The position numbers and the translations under genes are program-made. From contig JBCDCP010000041.1 of the NCBI GenBank assembly GCA_039181495.1, positions 1-22,570 of the forward strand: a stretch of DNA of 22,570 nt, in the 5' to 3' direction. This document shows, piece by piece, positions 13,966 to 21,489 of this stretch. Each line of letters starts with the position of its first letter. Position 1 is the stretch's first letter. The stretch comes from JBCDCP01 sp039181495 (GTDB lineage: Bacteria > Pseudomonadota > Alphaproteobacteria > Rhizobiales > Tepidamorphaceae). The notes beneath the pieces are model-generated. The model was not told where the DNA came from, made no database searches, and saw only the letters and a list, made by a program, of their open reading frames with translations.

Positions 13966-14439
13966 TCATGACGTCTCAAGTCGAAACTTGAGAAAGTTTG
14001 CCCCTTCAAAATGAATCTCACCAACATGCCTCGCGCCCATTCTCTCGAGCGCGCCAACGTTCTTTCGAGAGGGCGGCAAAAGAAAAGTCACGTATGGGAT
14101 GCGTTCATCGGCAATGGCAAAGTCGATTGCCTTTCTCGAGATACGCACCCCAAGACCAAAAGCGTCGGGCCGCAAGACCAGTCCGAAGTCCCAATCGTCA
14201 CCTTCCTTCTGAAAACCGCCCCACCCCACATATCGGCCGTTCGACAGGATGGCCCAGTGCCCCAATCCATCACGATGCCAACGCTCTTCCTTTTGAGCTA
14301 CAAAGTCCTCCACAGCGGCGGCATCCCATTCGAAATCCAACAGCGGCATGTGCTCCGCAACCCGAGGGTCAGACATGTGAGCCAGAATTTCGGTTGGCTC
14401 TACCTCTGACAGCCGGACAAAAGTGATGTCATGTCCCAA
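13966..14439 (-). CDS. GNAT-family N-acetyltransferase (RimJ/RimL-like)
   Basis: A 157-residue acetyltransferase of the Acetyltransf_3 type. The acetyl-CoA binding region is G-L-V-L-R-P-D-A-F-G-L-G-V-R (86-99), slightly divergent from the Q/R-x-x-G-x-G/A consensus. The segment S-R-K-N-V-G-A-L-E-R-M-G-A (124-136) is typical. The acceptor (protein N-terminus or small molecule) is unknown. The start is a TTG at 14439, supported by AAGGA 7-9 nt upstream; no in-frame ATG is available near it. The surrounding DNA looks somewhat less GC-rich than the neighbours. Confidence 0.82.
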   Translation of the reverse strand: MGHDITFVRLSEVEPTEILAHMSDPRVAEHMPLLDFEWDAAAVEDFVAQKEERWHRDGLGHWAILSNGRYVGWGGFQKEGDDWDFGLVLRPDAFGLGVRISRKAIDFAIADERIPYVTFLLPPSRKNVGALERMGARHVGEIHFEGANFLKFRLETS

Positions 14440-14564
14440 ATTGGCTTCCTTCAGAGAACTCCAGGGTCCTCGTCCACGAATAGGTACTGGCGATCACTAC
14501 ATCGTTGTCTCGATGGCCAACTTGGCAAAATTGAATCGCCAAAGGGCTCTCAGCAAATACCGCT

Positions 14565-15371
14565 TCACCGCCCCTTCCAGACCGGCTCGCGCTTTTCGGC
14601 AAAGGCGCGGGCACCTTCGAGATTGTCTTCCGAGCCATACAGAACATCGACCGTCTTGAGCTGCCGCTTGGTGATCCGGTTCATGGTGTCCTGGAACTTG
14701 GAGTCCTCGGCATCGCGGACAATCTCCTTGATTGCGGCATAGACCAGCGGCGGGCCTGTCTCGATCAGCCGCGCCATCTCCCAGGCCTTGTCGAGAAACT
14801 GGTCGTGGGGGTGCACCTGATTGATCATGCCCCAGCGATGCGCTTCTTCAGCATCTAGCCAGCGACCGGTCAGCAGCATCTCCATGGCGATATGATAGGG
14901 AATCCGCTTGGGGAGACGGCATGAAGCCGAGTCCGCCACCGTGCCGGAACGGATTTCTGGCAATGCGAATGTCGCGTGTTCGGAGGCGATGATGATGTCG
15001 GTAGACAGCGCGATCTCGAGCCCGCCGCCGCAGGCAATACCATTCACCGCGCAGATCACCGGCTTGTTGAGATCGCGCAGCTCCTGCATGCCACCAAAGC
15101 CACCGACGCCGTAATCGCCATCCACTGCATCGCCGTCCGCAGCGGCTTTGAGGTCCCAGCCGGGGCAGAAGAACTTCTCGCCCTCTGCCCTGAGCAGCAC
15201 GACGCGCAGGTCGTCATCGTCGCGAAAGCCAGCGAAGACCTGTCCCATGATGCGGCTTGTGGCGAGATCAATGGCATTCGCTTTGGGGCGGTCAATGATC
15301 ACTTCGAGAATATGGCCCTCCTTACGGCTGCGGATCGGGCCGTCCGGCAAGATGTGGGACGCTTGCGTCAT
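14565..15371 (-). CDS. caiD: crotonobetainyl-CoA hydratase / carnitinyl-CoA dehydratase (CaiD-type crotonase)
   Basis: A 268-residue crotonase-fold enzyme. The two catalytic glutamates are E119 (in G-G-G-L-E-I-A-L) and E139 (in L-P-E-I-R-S-G), with the standard 20-residue spacing. The oxyanion-hole segment G-W-D-L-K-A-A-A is at 71-78. Similarity to E. coli CaiD is strong, including D-R-P-K-A-N-A-I-D near the N-terminus and the ending A-F-A-E-K-R-x-P-V-W-K-G-R. It would interconvert crotonobetainyl-CoA and L-carnitinyl-CoA in the cytoplasm. It is the last gene of the five-gene operon, 18 nt after the ligase, with a strong GGGAGGA ribosome site. A hydratase for another short enoyl-CoA is possible, but the operon context favours carnitine metabolism. 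Confidence 0.85.
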   Translation of the reverse strand: MTQASHILPDGPIRSRKEGHILEVIIDRPKANAIDLATSRIMGQVFAGFRDDDDLRVVLLRAEGEKFFCPGWDLKAAADGDAVDGDYGVGGFGGMQELRDLNKPVICAVNGIACGGGLEIALSTDIIIASEHATFALPEIRSGTVADSASCRLPKRIPYHIAMEMLLTGRWLDAEEAHRWGMINQVHPHDQFLDKAWEMARLIETGPPLVYAAIKEIVRDAEDSKFQDTMNRITKRQLKTVDVLYGSEDNLEGARAFAEKREPVWKGR

Positions 15372-15389
15372 GGCTTCCTCCCTCAGGGG

Positions 15390-17468
15390 TCAGTGTTTGG
15401 TGCGGACAATCAGCGCATCGGCCGCCATGGCGCGGCCATCCCGCGTCACGATGACCGGATTGACGTCGACGGTGACCAGAGTGTCGGCGTTGGTCGTGGC
15501 GTATTCAGCAACGGCCATGGCTGTCGCGATAAGTCCCGGCGTCTTAACTGCGCCCAGCCGTTCAAAGGCACTCTCAACGGCGTCGACTTCGAGCGGCAGA
15601 AGGATGGTTTCATAGCGGTGCATCTGTTCTACCGCGCTGCCGCCGAACCCGACCATCAATGCGAGACCCAGTCCAGGATGGCGTTTGACGCCGATGATGT
15701 ACTCCGCCAACGCATCGGGGATCATCTCTTCGATCAGCACCCGGTCGACGGTCTCGCCCGTCGCCGACTTCACGTCGCAGGCAATGGCCTCGGCGGCTTC
15801 CTGCACCGCTGCGGGCGTTTCCAGCCAGAGATGCACTCCGCCCACGGCAAGCTTGTGCGCGATAGCCGAACTCAGCACCTTCACGGCAACTGGAAAGGAA
15901 AGATTCTCGCTGGCTGATTCCGCATCGGCAATCTGGGCAACGGCACAACCGGGAACCACCAGTCCGACGGATGCAAGCTCTGTCTTGGACTCTGCCTCGT
16001 CAAGCATTTCCGAGGCAAAAACCGGCGTCAGATCAGAGAGCAGCGGCTGCGGCTTGACGCCAACAAGAGAGGTATGGATCCGGCTGATCTGCGCGCTGGC
16101 CGAGAGGGCCTCCAGCGTCTCCGACAGGCCCAAAAGCGCGGCGACGCCATTGGCCTGTAACTGATTGCGGAACGTCACCGGCAGACCTTCCGGCAAAATA
16201 CCCGCCACCGTACACGGAATGCCAAGGCGCTGGCGCACATCGATCATCCCCTCGACCGAATGGCTCCACACCTTGTCGAGGTTCTCCGGCCCTTCGCGCG
16301 GGACATCGATGATGAACACAGCCTGGTCAGACACGCCTTCGCAATACTGAACGAGAACACCGGCAACAGCTTCGCGGTCTTCCAGCGAAATGCCATGCTT
16401 GGTTGTGAACGGGATGTTGAGATCGAGCGGATTGGCAAGCGCCACTGTGGCCGGCAAGACTTCGCGCATTGCCTGCCTGTTGTCGTCGGTCGGCATCGGC
16501 AGCGACAGTCCAAGTCCGCCAGCGCGCGAGGCGATCAGCCCGTTTACCCCACCGGAATAGGAGATCACACTGACCCTGTTGCCGGCCGGGATGCCGGCGA
16601 TGGTGAGAAGCTTGAGAGTCTCAACCAGTGCCTTTGGCGACGATACCTCGACCAACCCGAAACGGCGGCAGAAGGCCTCCCATAGGTCACGCTCCACCAC
16701 CATGGCCGCGGTGTGGCTCAGGGCAACAGCTTCGCCAGCAGCGTTGTCACCCCCCTTCAACGCCACAACCGGCACTCCGCGGCGCGCAGCCTCCAGACAG
16801 GCATCGCCCAGCGTTCGGCCGTCATCCATCCCTTCAAGATAAAGACCGATGGCCCGAATATCAGGTTTCTCCAGCACCGCCTCGATCAGGGCTGACATGC
16901 CCGTCACCGCCTGGTTGCCGGTCGAAATGGCAAGCCCCAATGGCAAGGCCTGCTCGACACCGGTCATGCCGATCAGCATCGCACCGCTCTGGGAGATGAT
17001 CGCGCAGGCTGGACCTTGAACCTTCGCTATGTGGGTTTCATCGCCCCAAACAGCGGCGCCGGAAAACTGATTGATCAGCCCCATGCAATTGGGGCCAAGC
17101 ACTGGCATATCGCCAGCGGCATCGACAAGCGCGGCCTGCCGGTCATCTCCAACGCCGCCCTGTTCGCGAAAGCCGGCTGCGATCACCACCGCACCGCCAG
17201 CGCCGGCCTCGGCCAAAGCCCGTACCGTCTCGATGCTGAGATCCGCTCCGACCCCGATCAGTGCTGCATCAGGCGGAGCCGGCAGGGCATCGATCGAAGA
17301 CATGCACCGCACACCTTCGATTTTGGCTGCGCGCGGGTTGACCACATGGATGTCGCCTTCAAAACCGCCGCGCCGGCATGACCGGATTGCGCCAGCCATT
17401 TGCGATCCGCCGACGAAGGCGATCGAGCGCGGATTGAGCAGCCGCTGCAGTCGGGAGCACATTTTCAT
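15390..17468 (-). CDS. ADP-forming acyl-CoA synthetase (fused alpha-beta, ATP-grasp), probable betaine-CoA ligase
   Basis: A 692-residue fused acetate-CoA ligase (ADP-forming) type enzyme. It contains a CoA-binding Rossmann domain (about 5-135, with G-P-N-C-M-G at 125-130), two succinyl-CoA-ligase-like domains (S-Q-S-G-A at 159-163; phospho-histidine candidate H252 in L-S-H-T-A-A-M), and a C-terminal ATP-grasp domain (about 470-692, with A-V-K-V-L-S-S and H-K-L-A-V-G-G-V). It should join a carboxylate to CoA with ATP going to ADP and phosphate. Between a CaiA-like dehydrogenase and CaiD, the likely substrate is gamma-butyrobetaine, crotonobetaine or carnitine, replacing the AMP-forming CaiC and the transferase CaiB of E. 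coli (inference). The start is the ATG at 17468 or the second ATG at 17462; neither has a strong ribosome site. Confidence 0.87.
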   Translation of the reverse strand: MKMCSRLQRLLNPRSIAFVGGSQMAGAIRSCRRGGFEGDIHVVNPRAAKIEGVRCMSSIDALPAPPDAALIGVGADLSIETVRALAEAGAGGAVVIAAGFREQGGVGDDRQAALVDAAGDMPVLGPNCMGLINQFSGAAVWGDETHIAKVQGPACAIISQSGAMLIGMTGVEQALPLGLAISTGNQAVTGMSALIEAVLEKPDIRAIGLYLEGMDDGRTLGDACLEAARRGVPVVALKGGDNAAGEAVALSHTAAMVVERDLWEAFCRRFGLVEVSSPKALVETLKLLTIAGIPAGNRVSVISYSGGVNGLIASRAGGLGLSLPMPTDDNRQAMREVLPATVALANPLDLNIPFTTKHGISLEDREAVAGVLVQYCEGVSDQAVFIIDVPREGPENLDKVWSHSVEGMIDVRQRLGIPCTVAGILPEGLPVTFRNQLQANGVAALLGLSETLEALSASAQISRIHTSLVGVKPQPLLSDLTPVFASEMLDEAESKTELASVGLVVPGCAVAQIADAESASENLSFPVAVKVLSSAIAHKLAVGGVHLWLETPAAVQEAAEAIACDVKSATGETVDRVLIEEMIPDALAEYIIGVKRHPGLGLALMVGFGGSAVEQMHRYETILLPLEVDAVESAFERLGAVKTPGLIATAMAVAEYATTNADTLVTVDVNPVIVTRDGRAMAADALIVRTKH

Positions 17469-17473
17469 GTTCT

Positions 17474-17522
17474 GACGCGATCCCGGACGGAAAACCGGTT
17501 GCCACTTTTCCTGGGGACGCTC
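17474..17522. repeat. rhizobial-type interspersed palindromic repeat
   Basis: A ~49-nt imperfect palindrome in the 71-nt gap between the dehydrogenase and ligase genes. On the minus strand it contains GGAAAAGTGG, then AACCGGTTTTCC, then GGGATCGCG. This is the pattern of the abundant GATCCCGAAAAGTGG...CCGGTTTTC palindromes scattered through Rhizobium, Mesorhizobium and related genomes. It supports the taxonomic assignment. In the transcript it can fold and may affect expression of the downstream ligase and caiD. Confidence 0.7.
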
Positions 17523-17539
17523 ATGCGACGTGCCGGATG

Positions 17540-18700
17540 TCAGCTGCCGAGAGGGCGAAGAAGATCACGCGCGATGATATGGCGCTGTATTTCGGAGGTG
17601 CCGTCCCAGATGCGCTCAACACGCGCATCGCGCCAGAACCGCTCGAGCGGCAAGTCTGCCATCAACCCCATACCACCATGAACCTGGATCGCTGCATCGG
17701 TCACCCGCGCCAGCATCTCGGAAGCGAAGAGCTTGGCAGACGCGATCTCGCGATTGGCTGGCAGCTGGCGGTCAAGGCGATCGGCGGCGGCCAGCGTCAG
17801 GTAATCAGCGGCATCAATCTCGGTGACCATATCGGCAAGCTGGAAGCCGACGCCCTGAAACCGACCGATGGTCTGACCGAACTGCTTGCGCTGGGCGGCA
17901 TAGTCAACGGCGTAGTCGAAGGCCCGTCGTGCGCGGCCCACGCACATGGCAGCAACGGTGATGCGCGTCGCATAGAGCCAGGTGTTCATGACGTCGAAGC
18001 CGCCATCGACCGAACCGAGCACCTGTTCATCCGGCAACCGGCAATCGTCGAAATCCAGCACCATGTTGTGGTAGCCACGATGGCTTACAGAGTCATAGCC
18101 ATGGCGAACGGTGAAGCCCGGTGTTCCCCGGTCGACCAGAAAAGTGGTGATCCGCTTCTTGGGGCCGGACGCAGTCTCGTCTTCACCGGTGGCCATGAAA
18201 ACAATCATGAAATCAGCGTGTTCCGCACCAGAGATGAAATGCTTGGTGCCATTGAGCACCCAGTCTCCGCCGTTTCTCCTGGCGCTGGCCTTCATGCCGC
18301 GCACGTCTGAGCCGGCATCCGGCTCAGTCATGGCAAGCGCGTCCATCTTTTCCCCTCGAATGGCGGGAAACAGATAGCGTTCGCGCTGCTCATCGGTGCA
18401 AGCCATCAGGATATTTTGCGGCCGACCGAAAAAATGGGTCAGCGCCATCGACCCACGTCCGAGTTCACGCTCGACAATCGCGAACTGCAGATGGCTTAGC
18501 CCGGCGCCACCGACTTCTTCGGGGAAGTTGCAGGCATAAAATCCCAGATCGATGGTCTTTTGCTTGATCTCGTCGGCAATTTCGGGCGGTACATGGCCGC
18601 TGCGTTCAACCGCTTCTTCGTGTGGATAGATTTCGTTTTCAACGAAGGTGCGGACCGTCTCTGCGATCAGCTCGTGCTCGGCGTCCAGACCAAACTGCAT
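17540..18700 (-). CDS. acyl-CoA dehydrogenase, probable gamma-butyrobetainyl-CoA dehydrogenase (CaiA-like role)
   Basis: A 386-residue FAD-dependent acyl-CoA dehydrogenase with all three domains: N-terminal helical (1-120), middle beta with A-M-T-E-P-D-A-G-S-D (FAD/acyl contact, about 122-131), and C-terminal helical with R-K-Q-F-G-Q-T-I-G-R-F-Q and Q-V-H-G-G-M-G. At the position of the usual catalytic Glu (Y-E-G-T in medium-chain enzymes) there is Asp366 in I-W-D-G-T-S-E. It should form the 2,3-double bond of gamma-butyrobetainyl-CoA, giving crotonobetainyl-CoA and passing electrons to ETF; the E. coli CaiA runs the reverse reaction. This substrate is inferred from the flanking CaiD and betaine-type transporter. 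The ATG at 18700 has GGGAGAA upstream. It lies 27 nt after choV. Confidence 0.85.
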   Translation of the reverse strand: MQFGLDAEHELIAETVRTFVENEIYPHEEAVERSGHVPPEIADEIKQKTIDLGFYACNFPEEVGGAGLSHLQFAIVERELGRGSMALTHFFGRPQNILMACTDEQRERYLFPAIRGEKMDALAMTEPDAGSDVRGMKASARRNGGDWVLNGTKHFISGAEHADFMIVFMATGEDETASGPKKRITTFLVDRGTPGFTVRHGYDSVSHRGYHNMVLDFDDCRLPDEQVLGSVDGGFDVMNTWLYATRITVAAMCVGRARRAFDYAVDYAAQRKQFGQTIGRFQGVGFQLADMVTEIDAADYLTLAAADRLDRQLPANREIASAKLFASEMLARVTDAAIQVHGGMGLMADLPLERFWRDARVERIWDGTSEIQRHIIARDLLRPLGS

Positions 18701-18727
18701 CGCCGTTCTCCCGCAATGACCCCTCTC

Positions 18728-19831
18728 TCATCTGGAGGAGTTCTGATGTTCTCTCAGCAGACCGGCATAGATGCAGTCCGCGTCGACAATTCCGACACAT
18801 TTGCGATCTTGTGCAACAAAAATCTTTTCACCGGTGACGCGGTGAATGGCGATCAGATCACGCAGCGGTGTGTTCTCCTCAACCGACAGCGTCGTGCCGG
18901 GCTTGAGCGGGCTGTCGGGATCATCTGCGGCAGGTAGGCGTTTTTCACCTTTTCCGGGCGGCCGCATCAACTCCACAGCTCGCAGCACGTTGAGCGGATT
19001 CATGTGCGCCACGAAGTCAGAGACATACTGATTGACCGGATTTATCACGATGTCTTGAGGCGTACCGGTCTGAATAATCCGGCCGCCCTCCATGATCGAG
19101 ATTCGCGTGCCGAGCTTGATCGCCTCATCAAGATCATGACTGACGAAGACGATCGTGCGCTTGAGCCGATCCTGCAGTTCAAGGAGTTCATCCTGAAGGT
19201 GCGCCCGGATCAGCGGATCAAGCGCCGAGAACGGTTCGTCCATCAACAGGATCGGAGCTTCTGTGGCAAAAGCACGAGCCAGCCCGACACGCTGTTGCAT
19301 GCCGCCCGAGAGCTCATGCACCTTGCGGCTTCCCCAGTCCGACAAACCGACCAGTTCGAGTTGCCCGGCAATGCGCTGGTCCCGATCGGCCCGGGTGAGC
19401 CCCGCAAGCTCCAGTCCGAAGCCGACATTATCGGCCACGGTACGCCAGGGAAGCAGGCCAAACTGCTGGAACACCATGGAGACGCATTCACGCCTGAGCC
19501 TGCGCAGATCGGCTGCGGAACAGCCTGCGGGATCGCAACTCCACTCGTCCTGTCTGACCGTGACGGATCCACGGGCGACCGGATTGAGACCGTTGACAGC
19601 GCGGAGAAGTGTCGACTTGCCGGACCCCGACAGGCCCATCAGCACGACGATCTCACCCTCACCCACATCAAGGCTGCAGTTATGTACGCCGAGCACCTGC
19701 CCCGTGGCTGACTGGATCTCCTCGCGGCTCTGACCCTGATCCATCAATGGCAGAGCGCGGTCGGGGTGCTCACCGAACACGATCGATACGTTGTCGAAAG
19801 AGACCGCCGGACTTGCGTTGGACGGCGACAT
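18728..19831 (-). CDS. choV: quaternary amine (choline/betaine-type) ABC transporter ATP-binding protein
   Basis: A 367-residue ATPase of the ProV/OpuAA/ChoV type. Walker A is G-L-S-G-S-G-K-S-T (66-74), the signature is L-S-G-G-M-Q-Q (174-180) and Walker B is I-L-L-M-D-E-P (194-200). The family-specific N-terminus (I-V-F-G-E-H-P-D-R-A-L-P-L-M) and the segment F-V-A-H-M-N-P-L-N-V-L after the nucleotide domain are typical of rhizobial ChoV. A single CBS-like stretch closes the protein. It powers import through the adjacent ChoW-like permease, and the two genes share one base (TGATG). Choline is the family's known substrate; the downstream enzymes suggest a carnitine-type betaine instead. Confidence 0.88.
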   Translation of the reverse strand: MSPSNASPAVSFDNVSIVFGEHPDRALPLMDQGQSREEIQSATGQVLGVHNCSLDVGEGEIVVLMGLSGSGKSTLLRAVNGLNPVARGSVTVRQDEWSCDPAGCSAADLRRLRRECVSMVFQQFGLLPWRTVADNVGFGLELAGLTRADRDQRIAGQLELVGLSDWGSRKVHELSGGMQQRVGLARAFATEAPILLMDEPFSALDPLIRAHLQDELLELQDRLKRTIVFVSHDLDEAIKLGTRISIMEGGRIIQTGTPQDIVINPVNQYVSDFVAHMNPLNVLRAVELMRPPGKGEKRLPAADDPDSPLKPGTTLSVEENTPLRDLIAIHRVTGEKIFVAQDRKCVGIVDADCIYAGLLREHQNSSR

Positions 19832-20673
19832 CAGGTGGCACCTTTCCGTTCTGCGCGGAACAGCCGGTCAAGAATGATGGCGATGAGCACGATGGCGAGA
19901 CCGACCTCAAAGCCACGCGCGATATTGACTTGATTGAGCGCCCGTAGCGTTGGCACGCCGAGACCATCGGCCCCAACGAGTGCTGCGATCACCACCATGG
20001 ACAAAGACAGCATAATCGTTTGGGTAAGGCCGGCCATGATTTGTGGCATCGCATAGGGCAACTCGACCTTCCACAACAACTGCCAGGGCGTTGCGCCAAA
20101 CGCCTGGCCGGCCTCGACCAGAACCTTGGGCGTCGTCGAAATGCCAAGATGGGTCAGCCTGATCGAGGCCGGCAAGGCAAAAATGACGGTTGCCACCAGC
20201 CCGGGAACCATGCCGAGCCCGAACAGGATCAGCGCCGGGATCAGATAGACGAAGGTTGGGATGGTTTGCATCAGATCGAGCACCGGCCGCATCGCTGCAT
20301 AGAGCCAAGGTCTGCGTGCAGCCGCGATCCCCAATGGTACGCCGATCGACATGCAGACCAGTGTCGAGGCCAGCACCAGCGCCAGTGTCTCAGTGGTTTC
20401 CTCCCAATAGCCCTGATTGATGATCAGCAGGATGCCGCCGACGGTGAACAGCGTGAACAATGCAGACCGCCGGACCCACCACGCCAGTGCGCCGACAAGG
20501 ACGGCCATCAGCAAGGGATGGGGCAGTTGCAACAACCACAACAGCGCCTCGATGAATCCCTCGAGGCCCGCCGATAGTCCGTCGAAGAACCATCGGCCGT
20601 TCAGCGTCACCCAGTCGACGCCGGATTTTGCCCACGGCCCGATGGGCAGCTTGTTGTCGGTCAGCCAGTCCAT
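19831..20673 (-). CDS. choW: quaternary amine (choline/betaine-type) ABC transporter permease
   Basis: A 280-residue inner-membrane permease of the ProW/OpuAB/ChoW type with about six or seven membrane helices and the cytoplasmic EAA loop (E-A-G-Q-A-F-G-A-T-P-W-Q-L-L-W-K, around 195-210), which docks on the ATPase. The N-terminus M-D-W-L-T-D-N-K-L-P is characteristic of ChoW, so I start at 20673; a longer reading frame to 20772 adds 33 non-family residues. It is the first gene of the operon. No periplasmic binding protein (ChoX/ProX) gene lies next to it, which is unusual for this transporter class. Confidence 0.88.
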   Translation of the reverse strand: MDWLTDNKLPIGPWAKSGVDWVTLNGRWFFDGLSAGLEGFIEALLWLLQLPHPLLMAVLVGALAWWVRRSALFTLFTVGGILLIINQGYWEETTETLALVLASTLVCMSIGVPLGIAAARRPWLYAAMRPVLDLMQTIPTFVYLIPALILFGLGMVPGLVATVIFALPASIRLTHLGISTTPKVLVEAGQAFGATPWQLLWKVELPYAMPQIMAGLTQTIMLSLSMVVIAALVGADGLGVPTLRALNQVNIARGFEVGLAIVLIAIILDRLFRAERKGAT

Positions 20674-20702
20674 TACCGCGCCCCCATTTGTTCTTGGCAG
20701 AA

Positions 20703-20725
20703 TCGATCCTAACGAGGTGGATCGA
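20703..20725. promoter_or_regulatory. inverted repeat in the choW / GST divergent promoter region
   Basis: TCGATCC (20703-20709) and GGATCGA (20719-20725), perfect 7-bp arms separated by 9 nt, lie 30 nt upstream of the choW start codon. This geometry suits a dimeric regulator (TetR-, GntR- or BetI-like) controlling the betaine operon. No regulator gene is adjacent. Confidence 0.4.
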
Positions 20726-20763
20726 ACGCACCAGCCCTTCGTTGGGCGATGATGCTGTCTGGA

Positions 20764-20776
20764 AACCGTCACGGTT
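20764..20776. promoter_or_regulatory. 13-nt perfect palindrome upstream of the GST gene
   Basis: AACCGT-C-ACGGTT, 36 nt before the GTG start of the GST gene. It differs in sequence from the inverted repeat at 20703-20725, so it would be read by a different regulator. Alternatively it may be chance. Confidence 0.3.
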
Positions 20777-20812
20777 GCGGCCTAGCTTGAACTGATCGCG
20801 AAGGAGGCCAGC

Positions 20813-21448
20813 GTGGAAGACGAGCTTGTTCTGTATACCAACCCATGGTCGCGCGGACGCATCGCCCGCTGGATGATGGAAGAAGTCGGCGCGCCGTACC
20901 GGACCGAGATTGTCGCATACGGTCCGGAGATGAAGGGCGCGGACTATCTCGCCATCAACCCAATGGGCAAAGTGCCGGCGCTGAAGCATGGTGACACCGT
21001 CATCACCGAGGTGGCGGCCATCTGCCTCTACATGGCCGATGCTTTTCCGGACGCTGGTCTTGCACCTACGCCCTCCAGTCCCGACCGTGGCCGCTATTAT
21101 CGTTGGATGCTGTTCGGCGCCGGGCCAGTGGAACAGGCAACGGTCAACCATGCGCTTGAGTTCAAGGTGCCCGAGGACAAGACCCAGATGGCTGGGTACG
21201 GTTCACTCGATTTGGTCAATCGCGTTCTCGACCAGCATCTCAGTGCCCACCAGTATGTCGCTGGAGACAGCTTCACAGCGGCCGATGTCTATCTCGGGTC
21301 GCATATCAGTTGGGGTATCGAATTCGGGACCATCGAAAAGACCGAGGCGCTGGCTGCCTATGCTGAGAAAGTGGTCAGCCGACCGGCAGCGATCCGCGCC
21401 AAGGAAATTGATGACGCACTGACACCGAAGGACGCACCAAACGAATAG
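20813..21448 (+). CDS. glutathione S-transferase family protein
   Basis: A 211-residue cytosolic GST. The N-terminal thioredoxin-like domain has the likely catalytic Ser13 (N-P-W-S-R-G-R), the cis-Pro motif N-P-M-G-K-V-P-A-L and the glutathione-contact segment (T-E-V-A-A-I-C-L-Y). The C-terminal helical domain has the N-capping segment F-T-A-A-D-V-Y. The usual Glu-Ser pair is Glu-Val here. The start is a GTG at 20813 with a perfect AAGGAGG 5 nt upstream. It is divergent from the choWV operon; co-regulation is possible but there is no functional link in sequence. It is followed after 41 nt by the DUF5996 gene. Confidence 0.9.
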   Translation: MEDELVLYTNPWSRGRIARWMMEEVGAPYRTEIVAYGPEMKGADYLAINPMGKVPALKHGDTVITEVAAICLYMADAFPDAGLAPTPSSPDRGRYYRWMLFGAGPVEQATVNHALEFKVPEDKTQMAGYGSLDLVNRVLDQHLSAHQYVAGDSFTAADVYLGSHISWGIEFGTIEKTEALAAYAEKVVSRPAAIRAKEIDDALTPKDAPNE

Positions 21449-21489
21449 GGGCGTCGACGATCCCACCGGAGAATTGAAAGTTCCCGTCC

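Noticed and set aside
14976..15917. Long + strand reading frame (313 codons) opposite caiD and the CoA ligase
   Set aside because: Its translation has no recognisable motif and it is fully antisense to two genes with intact catalytic motifs. Such frames are common in GC-rich DNA.
17537..18310. Long + strand frame (257 codons) opposite the acyl-CoA dehydrogenase
   Set aside because: Antisense shadow of a well-supported gene with no domain signal of its own.
20674..20772. 33-residue N-terminal extension of the choW permease
   Set aside because: The M-D-W-L-T-D-N-K start at 20673 matches the family, and the extension covers an inverted repeat in the promoter region.
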